Shown here: piece after piece, positions 51,676 to 59,890 of the stretch
How the letters are laid out: every line of letters starts with the position of its first letter
Numbering within the stretch: the first letter of the stretch is position 1
Assembly: GCF_900115145.1 (NCBI RefSeq)
Contig: NZ_FOVL01000004.1
Location: 113,790 to 177,789 of the forward strand
DNA: 64,000 bases
Direction: 5' to 3'
From: Salegentibacter flavus
GTDB lineage: Bacteria > Bacteroidota > Bacteroidia > Flavobacteriales > Flavobacteriaceae
Position numbers and translations under genes: made by a program
The notes under the pieces: model-generated
What the model was told of the DNA's origin: nothing
The model's database searches: none
The model's input: only the letters and a program-made list of their open reading frames with translations

Positions 51676-52824
51676 TCAAGAAAGCTTCTCAGGGATTTCG
51701 TATTCTCTTCTGAGTTCTTTCATATCCATCTTCTTTCCCATCGCCTCATTAACGAGGATAAACTCATAGATATTTTCCTTATCTATTATGCCCAGCAGCT
51801 CTCCGTTTTGCACTACGGGTGCCACCGAAATACTTTGTTCCAAAATTTGCTGATATACCTCCTGCAGCGGCATCTCGGGATCAAGGCTAAGGAAATCGGT
51901 TTGCATGGCATCAGTTACCGGGGAAGAATTCCCTTTTTCCGATAAACCCTTTATCAGGTCATTCCGGCTTAGTATTCCCAGCACTTTTCCCTCTTCTACG
52001 ATCACAAAGTCGTGGGCCTGCCCGTCAAGCAGGAGTTCCACGGCCTTCCCCAGATTATCCCGCGGACTAAGCCTGGCAAACTGTTTCATCAGTATATCTT
52101 TCACCTTGTATCCCGTAAGAGAGGTTTTAGTCATTTCCATTTCGGCTTCGGCTCCGGCACCCAAATAGATAAAGATTCCTATAAATACCAGGAAAATATT
52201 GGCGTATAATCCCAAAAAGACAAACCCGATAGCTAAAAACTGCCCGATTCCTGCCGCGATTTTTGTAGCCTTCCCCCGTTCAAATTTAAAGAGCAACAAA
52301 GCCCGAAGTATCCTTCCCCCATCCATAGGAAAGGCCGGAATAAGATTGAAAATAGCAAGAATCATATTAGCAAAAAGCAGGTTATACCAGAATCCCACCC
52401 CGCTAAAGTTCATAAGGTTCATGGGTTCAGAAAAGGACGGAAAACTATTAAAAGCTAACAGGACCAGAAGAATAAAAACACCTATTACAAGATTTACCAG
52501 GGGGCCTGCAATGGCTACCAAAAGCTCCTGCATGGGTTTTTCAGGGAATTTCTCCAGGCGTGCGAGTCCGCCGATTGGCAAAAGAGTTATGCTTTTTGTG
52601 TTGATATCATATCTTTTGGCCGTTAAGGCGTGGCCAAATTCATGCAGGGTGACACATAGAAAGAGCGCCAGGATAAACACAACGCCCAGGATACCCTGCA
52701 TCATGTCCTGCTCCAGCCGGTAATGCAGAATAAATATCCATACCAGGAGGATCATAAATGTCCAGTGAACCGAGACTTTTATCCCGGCAATACGCCCAAG
52801 TTTTAAAGACCATTTCATTTCCAT
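51676..52824 (-). CDS. Site-2-protease-family metallopeptidase with CBS domains (M50)
   Basis: Intramembrane zinc protease, 382 residues. Helices with H61-E62-x-x-H65 in VTLHEFGHALTAKRY and the third ligand in NLIPAFPMDGGRILRALL, plus about six membrane segments up to residue 230. Residues about 245-370 are a CBS pair (KVKDILMKQFARLSP, VVEEGKVLGILSRNDLIKGL, VQNGELLGIIDKENIYEFI), which may sense nucleotides. Related to SpoIVFB/Rv0359-type proteases that cleave membrane-bound regulators; target unknown. A second ATG two codons in is equally possible. Confidence 0.93.
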   Translation of the reverse strand: MEMKWSLKLGRIAGIKVSVHWTFMILLVWIFILHYRLEQDMMQGILGVVFILALFLCVTLHEFGHALTAKRYDINTKSITLLPIGGLARLEKFPEKPMQELLVAIAGPLVNLVIGVFILLVLLAFNSFPSFSEPMNLMNFSGVGFWYNLLFANMILAIFNLIPAFPMDGGRILRALLLFKFERGKATKIAAGIGQFLAIGFVFLGLYANIFLVFIGIFIYLGAGAEAEMEMTKTSLTGYKVKDILMKQFARLSPRDNLGKAVELLLDGQAHDFVIVEEGKVLGILSRNDLIKGLSEKGNSSPVTDAMQTDFLSLDPEMPLQEVYQQILEQSISVAPVVQNGELLGIIDKENIYEFILVNEAMGKKMDMKELRREYEIPEKLS

Positions 52825-53029
52825 AATCTCAGCCTGTTAATTAGTTTCCAGTGAAGTATGACAGGAATTCTCCCTTAAATTTACTGAATTTTCCGCGACC
52901 TTTTTCAAACTTATGCAGAAAGCTTTGAGTAGAAGGTCAGTCAGGGATTGTATAGGCCTTCTGAAATTTGTTTCTGAATACCGACCGATAAAGGGTCAGA
53001 AGAACCTCAAAATTCCGTAAATTAAGACT

Positions 53030-54172
53030 ATGAAAAAGCATTATAATATCATTATTGCCGGTGCCGGTGGTATTGCTGAAGCTGCCGCCCTGCTTCTCGC
53101 AGAATGGAGCGGGGTCACTCCCTCTATTTATATAGGAAACCGTACGCTCTCTAATGCACAGGAATTAGTGAAATGGGTTAGAGAAGGAACCACTAAAAAT
53201 TGTGAAATAGAGGCCTTTCATCTCCCGGGAGATAAAGTGACCGAAGAAATGAAAGCCATCCTGCAAAAAGCAGATATCATCCTGGATTGTTTGCCGGGTA
53301 GCCTGGCACCCAGAATTGCAAAGCTGGCAAAAGACCATAAGTTACATTACGTCAACCTAACCGAATATGTCGCCGAAACTGATCAGATCATTGATCTGGC
53401 CCGGGATGCACACTCCGGTTTCGTGCTTCAAAGCGGACTGGCTCCGGGATATATCAATATTCTGGCAATGGGCCTTTTTAATGATTTCCGTGAAGATTTT
53501 GATGTAAAGAAAGTTGACAAGCTGGAATTTAAAGTGGGAGCACTCACGAAAAATGCTGTGTCCCCGCATTATTACGGCTTCACATGGAGCCCGGTTGGAG
53601 TAGCGACCGAATATCTGAACAAGGCCCTGGTACTGCGCGATTATAAAAAGGCCAGCCTACCTCCTTTATCGGAACGGAAACAGATTATCATCGATGGATT
53701 AGCTTATGAAGAAGACCTGACCTCGGGCGGGGCTGCAGATTTGCCGGATGCCATGGCGGAAAAAGTAAGCAGTCTTGACTATAAAACCTTAAGGCATCCA
53801 GGACATTATGCCTGGGTTGAGGAGCAACTGGAAAAAACCGGAAAGGGACCGGAGGCCGTGAAAGAATTACAGGAAATAATGCAGACGGTGATTCCAAACA
53901 TAGAAGATGACCAAATCATCATTTATGCCGCCGTAGAAGGAAAAGATTCATCAGGAACATTGCAGAGGCGCGAGGTTTCAAAACACATCCTGCCCCTGCT
54001 GGTAGGAAGACATAAATTAAGAGCTATCCAAACCACTACCGCAGCCGGTTTACTTCAATGCGCCCAGATTATCCTGGAATCAAATAAAAAAGGAGTGGTC
54101 TTACAAAGTATGATTGAACCGGAGGAATTCCTGAACGGAAATTTCATCCTGCCGGTTTATGGCAAGACTTAA
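53030..54172 (+). CDS. Saccharopine dehydrogenase-like protein
   Basis: A 380-residue Rossmann protein. AGAGGIAEAAALLLAEW gives the nucleotide loop, then YIGNRTLSNAQELVKW, ADIILDCLPGSLAPRIAKLA, YVNLTEYVAETDQI, LQSGLAPGYINILAMGL and a long C-terminal catalytic-like part with KVGALTKNAVSPHYYGFTWSP. The layout is that of the saccharopine/carboxyspermidine dehydrogenase family; lysine-pathway enzymes, polyamine synthesis or another substrate are possible, none can be chosen. It is a single gene. Confidence 0.85.
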   Translation: MKKHYNIIIAGAGGIAEAAALLLAEWSGVTPSIYIGNRTLSNAQELVKWVREGTTKNCEIEAFHLPGDKVTEEMKAILQKADIILDCLPGSLAPRIAKLAKDHKLHYVNLTEYVAETDQIIDLARDAHSGFVLQSGLAPGYINILAMGLFNDFREDFDVKKVDKLEFKVGALTKNAVSPHYYGFTWSPVGVATEYLNKALVLRDYKKASLPPLSERKQIIIDGLAYEEDLTSGGAADLPDAMAEKVSSLDYKTLRHPGHYAWVEEQLEKTGKGPEAVKELQEIMQTVIPNIEDDQIIIYAAVEGKDSSGTLQRREVSKHILPLLVGRHKLRAIQTTTAAGLLQCAQIILESNKKGVVLQSMIEPEEFLNGNFILPVYGKT

Positions 54173-54417
54173 ACAATTGTCTGCATCTCCTATCAAATCA
54201 CTTTCGGTTATCCAGCCGGCTAATTTCGAATAAAATAGAAGCTCCTGGGAAAATTCCCTATGCAATCATAACCGATAAGTTGGAAAGCAATGCTTTCTCA
54301 CTACTATGTAAAATTAACTCTATTGTATTGATAATCAGATGTATTATGCCTATATTATGGCAATGACTGATCATTCGGGGATGAAGAAAATTGAATTAAA
54401 ACTTAAAATTTTACACC
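54173..54417. other. 245-base gap, no gene
   Basis: AT-rich gap between the saccharopine dehydrogenase-like gene and osmC. It holds a small perfect palindrome GGGAA-AA-TTCCC near 54247, and no other structure or promoter was convincing. Confidence 0.35.
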
Positions 54418-54978
54418 ATGGAAAAGATAGCGAATAAAAAGAATGGAATAGATGTCGATCAGTTACTGGGTACAATAAACGCAGTAAAAAGTGATCCTGA
54501 AGTCGCTGATTTCAGGTTTAAGGCAAAGACCGAATGGTTGGAAGGCGGGCATTGCCGAACTACATTTTTGCCCTTTTATGGAGCGAAAGAAGAAGATTCT
54601 TCCAGAACTAATCCAATCATAATGGAAGGTGATGAACCTCCCATATTATTAGGCGAAAACCGGGGAGCTAACGCGGTGGAAGCCGTACTTCACGCACTGG
54701 GTTCCTGCCTTAGTGTAGGATTTATCTATAACGCGGCAGCCCGGAATATCGAGGTGGAATCCCTCAGCTTTGACCTCCAGGGGGACCTGGACTTACATGC
54801 CTTCCTGGGGTTGTCTGAAAAATCTCGCCCGGGTTATGAAAAAATTCGGGTAAAGTATAATGTTAAGGCAAATGCTCCCAAAAAAGAGATTGAGGAACTC
54901 TGTGCTTACGTGCAGAAGACCTCTCCCGTATTGGACATGTTGCGCAATCCCATGAAAGTTGATGTGGAAATGGCATAA
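54418..54978 (+). CDS. OsmC/Ohr family protein
   Basis: A 186-residue protein of the OsmC family, whose members reduce organic peroxides through a reactive cysteine. The conserved Cys of VLHALGSCLSVGFIYNAAARNIEVESL is present; a first Cys lies in GGHCRTTFLPF, and SFDLQGDLDLHAFLGLSEKSRPGYEKIRVKYNV and VQKTSPVLDML are family segments. It is of the longer YhfA/OsmC-like subgroup and not a canonical Ohr. It starts with ATG at 54418 and a terminator follows. Confidence 0.88.
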   Translation: MEKIANKKNGIDVDQLLGTINAVKSDPEVADFRFKAKTEWLEGGHCRTTFLPFYGAKEEDSSRTNPIIMEGDEPPILLGENRGANAVEAVLHALGSCLSVGFIYNAAARNIEVESLSFDLQGDLDLHAFLGLSEKSRPGYEKIRVKYNVKANAPKKEIEELCAYVQKTSPVLDMLRNPMKVDVEMA

Positions 54979-55012
54979 GCGGGATTTACATTCCGAAGAT
55001 CAGTCAATCTAC

Positions 55013-55038
55013 AAGGCGGAAAATTTTCCGCCTTTTTT
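55013..55038 (+). terminator. Terminator after osmC-like gene
   Basis: AAGGCGGAAAA (55013-55023) and TTTTCCGCCTT (55024-55034) form a perfect palindrome followed by T residues. Confidence 0.8.
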
Positions 55039-55063
55039 CTAGAGTTTCTCCCCGATATTGACC

Positions 55064-55097
55064 CAAAAAAACCCTGCAAATCTAAGTTTACAGGGTT
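55064..55097 (-). terminator. Terminator of the beta-glucan locus
   Basis: AACCCTG (55070-55076) and CAGGGTT (55091-55097) form a stem whose - strand side ends in TTTTTTT (55070-55064). It lies 32 bases after the GH3-GH16 stop and closes the operon. Confidence 0.7.
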
Positions 55098-55128
55098 AAA
55101 GCCAAAAAAATTCTGTTATTGACCTTTT

Positions 55129-58101
55129 CTATTTTGTCACCTTCACATAGTCGATTATAAATTCCTTGGGGAAGATAGAATCGTCTACATCGGGGCCTCC
55201 AAAATTTCCTCCCACTGCCAGATTCAATAGCAGGTAGAAGGGATGATTGTAAGGGTAGGTTTCATCGTTCTTTACTTCCGGGGAAAAGGTATAGGTCTTT
55301 TCATCGTTAATAAAGAACTCGATAGCATCCTCACTCCAGTCCATCCTGAAAACCTGGAAATCTTCTGTAATTCCGGGAACGGGAGTACTTTTAATATTTT
55401 CGGTTTCCCCGTGGCTCGCAGGAGTATGTAGCGCATTATGAAGCGTATCCGGCTGGCGGCCTACATATTCCATAATATCTATCTCACCAGAAGCAGGCCA
55501 GCCCACCTCGTCGATATTGTTCCCCAACATCCAGATCGCCGGCCATAGACCGTGACCATCGGGAAGCTTAGCACGAACCTCAACGCTGCCGTACTTAAAT
55601 TCAACTTTATCTTTGGTATTTATCTTTCCAGAGAAATACTTGTCGCCTTCTTTAACGGCTTTAATGATAAGCTTTCCATCTTCAACTTTTACAAATTCGC
55701 GGTAATAGCCCTGACGTTCATTATTCCCCCATCCACAGAGGTTGGGACAGCCATCACCTTCTTCGTAATTCCAATTTTCCATATTCAGTTCTTCGCCTTC
55801 AAAATGATCTTCAAAGATCACCTTGCTTTCTTTTAAGCTGAAACCTACCTTTTGCAGATCACGGGAATTACCACCAACAAATACCTCAAAGTCTCCGGCT
55901 TCTGCTTCCCATTTTTTGTTCACATTATAGAACTTCAGTATTTCTTCATCTATAGTGAAATCAATGCGTTTGCTTTCTCCGGGGGCGAGTGTCACCGCCT
56001 CGAAACCTTTAAGTTCTTTTACAGGTCGAGTAGTACTGGCTACAAGATCGCGGATATAAAGTTGCACGATCTCCTTTCCTTCAACATCCCCGGTGTTAGT
56101 TAGTTCTACACTAGCCTGAATACGTCCGCCTGCTTCCATCTCTTCTGAAGAAAGGCTAAGATCTCCGTATTCAAAATCGGTATAACTAAGACCGAAACCA
56201 AAGGGATAAAGGGCATCTTTCTTCTCATCGGTATAGGCAGAGTAAGTCACATGCTCATCGTTAGAGGGGCGTCCTGTATTCTTCTGATTGTAATATAAAG
56301 GTTCCTGACCAACAGCTCTTGGGAAGGAAACCGGCAACTTAGCTGACGGATTATACTTTCCAAACAGCACATCGGCGATCGCGTTCCCGCTTTCAGAACC
56401 AAGTTGCCAGGCCACGGCTATGGCTGGAATATTTTCGGAAGCCCAGGTTATCTCCAGTGGTCTTCCGTTAATAAGTACCAACACAATATTCTGGTTCACT
56501 TTATAGATCTCCTCCAGCAATTCTTGCTGAAGTCCGGCAAGGCCAATATTCACTTGGCTCCTGCCTTCACCCGCCTGGAATGCATCTTCTCCAAGCGCCA
56601 TCACCACAAGATCGGCTTTTTCGGCAGTTTTAATAGCTTTTTTAAAACCAGATCTATCGGTTGTATTGATCTTTAAAGGCATTAAGAAGCTTCTTTCCCC
56701 AATCCCGTGGTCTGCGCCCTTAGCATAGTTAATCTTTACATCCTTTCCGGCGGCATTTTTGATCCCTTCCAGCACCGATATAGCTGAATTAGCTTCTCCC
56801 TGTGCTCTCCAGTTTCCTATTGGGGAATCCTTGTCATCGGCCAGTGGCCCTATAACTGCAATATTTTTTACCGAAGGTTTCAACGGAAGCAATTCTTTTT
56901 CATTTTTCAGAAGCACAATAGATTTCCGGGCAATATCACGGGCAGCTTGCCTATGCTCCTCATAAGGTACTTCCTTCTGCAGATCAGCATTGGAATAACG
57001 ATAAGGATCATCGAAAAGTCCCATTTTGAATTTAACCCTCAATACTCTTCTTACCGCATCATCTATATGCTTCATGCTAACTTTCCCTTCTTCTACCAGC
57101 TCTTCAAGGCTTGACTCATAAGCGCCACCTTCCATATCCATATCACTGCCGGCATTAAGGGCAATTTGGGCAGCCTGTTTTTTGTCTTTTGCAAAACCGT
57201 GCTCGATCATTTCTGGAATTGAACCCCAGTCTGAAACCACAAATCCATCCCAGTCCCATTTTCCTTTAAGGATATCTCTCTGTAAAACTTTATGTCCCGT
57301 TGCCGGGGTACCATCAATATCATTAAAAGCGTTCATTACCGTCGCTACTCCGGCTTTTGCCGCAGCCTCAAAAGGAGGTAAAAGGGTATTATGAAGTTCA
57401 TTTTCACCGATGTGCACCGTATTATAATCACGACCTGCTTCAGCAAAACCATAGCCCACAAAGTGTTTTGCGGTAGCGGCGATAGTTTTTTCATCTGCAA
57501 GATCATTACCCTGGTAACCTTTTACTTTAGCAACAGCTACCCGTGAAGTGAGATATGGATCTTCTCCTGATCCTTCCATTATTCTACCCCAACGTGCATC
57601 ACGAGAAACGTCTATCATTGGAGAGAAGGTCCAGTTCACCCCTTCAGCAACTGATTCCAGCGCGGCAATCCGGGCTGATTCTTCCATCGCTTCCAGGTCC
57701 CAACTAGCGGTTTCTCCAAGGGGAACCGGGAACATAGTCTTATAGCCGTGAATTACATCATAGCCAAACATCATAGGAATCTTTAGCCGGGAATTTTCCA
57801 TTACCAGCTTTTGCGCTTCGGCGGTTGCCTCTGCTGAAAGTACATTCAGCATAGAGCCTACACGACCATTCTTGATATTATCTTCTTTTTCTTTGTTGTT
57901 CATTTCAGAAGCCGGGCCGGTAAGGTCCCAACTGCCGTTGTATTGTACCAACTGCCCTACTTTTTCCTCAAGTGTCATTAAGGACAACACGGAATCTACT
58001 TTGGATTCCACATTCTTGACCGAGCTTGGTATTTCTGAGTTTTGTCCTGTAACCATAAGGCTTCCGAAAAGGAAAAGGACCATCAGGGGAATATTTTTCA
58101 T
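55129..58101 (-). CDS. Secreted GH3 beta-glucosidase fused to a GH16 endoglucanase
   Basis: A 990-residue two-enzyme protein. Signal peptide 1-19, no lipid Cys, so periplasmic. GH3 N and C domains about 25-640: KIPMMFGYDVIHGYKTMFPVPLG, GRIMEGSGEDPYLTSR, catalytic nucleophile D291 in VVSDWGS, and the C-terminal sandwich up to a fibronectin-III-like part about 650-745 (ELTNTGDVEGKEIVQLYIRD). GH16 domain about 760-990: EMWNYEEG-like ENWNYEEGDGCPN, GLWPAIWMLGNN, E873-I-D-I-M-E878 nucleophile/acid pair and YPYNHPFYLLLNLAVGG. GH16 of this kind cuts beta-1,3-glucan and GH3 releases glucose, so the fusion can finish imported oligosaccharides. Last gene of the locus; 145-base gap with a hairpin before it. 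Confidence 0.92.
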   Translation of the reverse strand: MKNIPLMVLFLFGSLMVTGQNSEIPSSVKNVESKVDSVLSLMTLEEKVGQLVQYNGSWDLTGPASEMNNKEKEDNIKNGRVGSMLNVLSAEATAEAQKLVMENSRLKIPMMFGYDVIHGYKTMFPVPLGETASWDLEAMEESARIAALESVAEGVNWTFSPMIDVSRDARWGRIMEGSGEDPYLTSRVAVAKVKGYQGNDLADEKTIAATAKHFVGYGFAEAGRDYNTVHIGENELHNTLLPPFEAAAKAGVATVMNAFNDIDGTPATGHKVLQRDILKGKWDWDGFVVSDWGSIPEMIEHGFAKDKKQAAQIALNAGSDMDMEGGAYESSLEELVEEGKVSMKHIDDAVRRVLRVKFKMGLFDDPYRYSNADLQKEVPYEEHRQAARDIARKSIVLLKNEKELLPLKPSVKNIAVIGPLADDKDSPIGNWRAQGEANSAISVLEGIKNAAGKDVKINYAKGADHGIGERSFLMPLKINTTDRSGFKKAIKTAEKADLVVMALGEDAFQAGEGRSQVNIGLAGLQQELLEEIYKVNQNIVLVLINGRPLEITWASENIPAIAVAWQLGSESGNAIADVLFGKYNPSAKLPVSFPRAVGQEPLYYNQKNTGRPSNDEHVTYSAYTDEKKDALYPFGFGLSYTDFEYGDLSLSSEEMEAGGRIQASVELTNTGDVEGKEIVQLYIRDLVASTTRPVKELKGFEAVTLAPGESKRIDFTIDEEILKFYNVNKKWEAEAGDFEVFVGGNSRDLQKVGFSLKESKVIFEDHFEGEELNMENWNYEEGDGCPNLCGWGNNERQGYYREFVKVEDGKLIIKAVKEGDKYFSGKINTKDKVEFKYGSVEVRAKLPDGHGLWPAIWMLGNNIDEVGWPASGEIDIMEYVGRQPDTLHNALHTPASHGETENIKSTPVPGITEDFQVFRMDWSEDAIEFFINDEKTYTFSPEVKNDETYPYNHPFYLLLNLAVGGNFGGPDVDDSIFPKEFIIDYVKVTK

Positions 58102-58182
58102 CTTAAATTATTTTATAGGTTACCTCTTCTGAGAAATTCCCTATGCGGAAATTTTCAGTTCATTTCTTTTTGAGCCCGGTAT

Positions 58183-58203
58183 CACCCCCGTTTTTCGGGG
58201 GTG
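58183..58203. other. GC-rich intercistronic hairpin between the GH16 and GH3-GH16 genes
   Basis: CACCCCCG (58183-58190) pairs with CGGGGGTG (58196-58203) around TTTTT, a very stable 8-bp stem. No T run follows on the - strand, so it is more likely a processing or stability element that sets relative expression than a full terminator. Confidence 0.5.
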
Positions 58204-58246
58204 TCCAGGTTCTTTGGCTACCAGAATTTCTGGCTAATTCTCAAAG

Positions 58247-59878
58247 TTATTGAAATACTCTGATGTAATCTACTTCCATCGAAGACTCCACGAAATCAGG
58301 GTTAATTTCGCCTCCAAAAGTTCCCCCCATCGCTACGTTCAGGATAAGGAAAAAGTCTTTATTGAAGGGGGAATCAGGATTGTTTTCATAGGTATGGAAT
58401 ACCTCGCCATCTACAAGAAAAATTATATGCTCGTCAGACCATTCTACGGTATAGATATGAAAATCATCACTCACGCCATCAACCTCAATAGTATTGCCAT
58501 CGGCATCACCACCAGATCTACCTTCGTAATGAAGGGTACCGTGGATAAGGTCCTGCTCGTTTCCGGCGTGCTCCATAATATCTATCTCGCCGGTTTGCGG
58601 CCATCCCACTTCATCAAAATCGGAGCCCAGCATCCAGATCGCGGGCCAGGTCCCTGCGCCTTCCGGCAATTTAGCCCTGGCTTCGATCCTTCCGTAAGTG
58701 AATTCAAAATTATCTTTTGTAGTTATTCTTGAAGAAGAATAATCAAAACCTTCAATGTCTTCAGCCTTGGCGGTAATTACAAGGTTCCCTCCACTTATCA
58801 CCGCGTTATCTTCGGTGTAGTATTGAGACTCCTGGTTACCCCAGCCGTCTTCACCATTTCCGGTCTCGAAGTTCCATACCGTAGTATCCAGCTCTCCATC
58901 GGTATCAAAATTGAATTCACGATGTAACTCATTGTATTCTGATACGAATTCTTCTTCAGCACCACCGCCTGAATCTGAGGTAAGAATAAACCACCAGTCG
59001 AAATCTCCATTACCATCGGTAGACTTAATGATAAGTTCATTAGGTACAGAGCGATCAAATATTTCATATCGGTGATCTCCACCAATGTAATAGCCAATGA
59101 AACCAATTCCTGTAAGGTTAATAGTTTCATTACCTCCCGGAGCTGAAATAGACCAGTTTTCAGTATAATCATCGTAAGGTATGTTGAGAACATCATCACC
59201 CTCAGTTTCACAATCACAGCTAACGCCTAATTGTTCTACCAGTGGTGCTCTTCCGAATACAGTACCTGAAGCATCATCATTAGTGATATCGGTTATATGA
59301 ACAAATGTTCCATCTTCTTCGAAGATATACCTGTCGTCATACATTCCCGTATGGGCTTTCTCATTCGGACCTGCACCATACCATTCCGTAGGAATACTTC
59401 CTCCTACAGGGCCCAGACCAAAGTGACCGGCAGCTTCAGCTTTAATACGCCATTCTTTAGCACCATCTCCAATTAATTTCTCAAGTAGATCGGCCGGTGG
59501 CTCATAAGTCACCAACACGGCCACCTCTACGCTTGTAGAGCTGGCAGTTCCGCCGGGACCATAGGCTATTATGTTAACATTATATGTTTGGGTACCGGTT
59601 TCAGAAAATGGATGCGTATAAACCCCACTGGCTGTGGTTACCTCAGTTCCATTTTCAAAAATGAATTTATAGGTCATGGCACCCTGAGCTGTTGCAGTAA
59701 AGGTTACCTCACCGCTACCGTCTCCATCAGGCATATCATCTGATTGCCCAAGGATAGCTGTCTCTACCTGAAGATTGGTAGGAGCAGTGATCTCACCTAT
59801 ATCGTAATCGTCATCGGTGCAGGCCATAAAAAAGACCAGCATGAAAACCGAGAGACTTATCTTAAGTATATTTTTCAT
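58247..59878 (-). CDS. Surface GH16 endo-beta-1,3-glucanase lipoprotein
   Basis: A 543-residue lipoprotein. Signal with lipid Cys C20 in FFMACTDDDYD; the Thr-Asp-Asp-Asp after the Cys is like surface-export signals of Bacteroidota. Residues about 35-125 are a PKD-like domain (YKFIFENGTEVTT..YTHPFSETGTQTYNVNIIAYGPGGT). A middle region about 130-300 is of a type found in such proteins (WYGAGPNEKAHTGMYDDRY). GH16 domain about 315-543: WNFETGNGEDGWGN, GTWPAIWMLGSDFDEVGWPQ, E431-I-D-I-M-E436, HGTLHYEGR and FFLILNVAMGGTFGG. This laminarinase signature predicts cleavage of beta-1,3-glucan at the cell surface. Confidence 0.92.
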   Translation of the reverse strand: MKNILKISLSVFMLVFFMACTDDDYDIGEITAPTNLQVETAILGQSDDMPDGDGSGEVTFTATAQGAMTYKFIFENGTEVTTASGVYTHPFSETGTQTYNVNIIAYGPGGTASSTSVEVAVLVTYEPPADLLEKLIGDGAKEWRIKAEAAGHFGLGPVGGSIPTEWYGAGPNEKAHTGMYDDRYIFEEDGTFVHITDITNDDASGTVFGRAPLVEQLGVSCDCETEGDDVLNIPYDDYTENWSISAPGGNETINLTGIGFIGYYIGGDHRYEIFDRSVPNELIIKSTDGNGDFDWWFILTSDSGGGAEEEFVSEYNELHREFNFDTDGELDTTVWNFETGNGEDGWGNQESQYYTEDNAVISGGNLVITAKAEDIEGFDYSSSRITTKDNFEFTYGRIEARAKLPEGAGTWPAIWMLGSDFDEVGWPQTGEIDIMEHAGNEQDLIHGTLHYEGRSGGDADGNTIEVDGVSDDFHIYTVEWSDEHIIFLVDGEVFHTYENNPDSPFNKDFFLILNVAMGGTFGGEINPDFVESSMEVDYIRVFQ

Positions 59879-59890
59879 TTTTAATTAATT

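Noticed and set aside
52199-52723. Long open frame opposite the M50 protease gene (+ strand, 174 codons)
   Set aside because: Complement of membrane-helix codons; basic, no domain, no separate upstream control region.
58250-58732. Open frame opposite the GH16 gene (160 codons)
   Set aside because: The - strand GH16 catalytic motif E-I-D-I-M-E and its signal peptide are clear; the opposite frame has no features.
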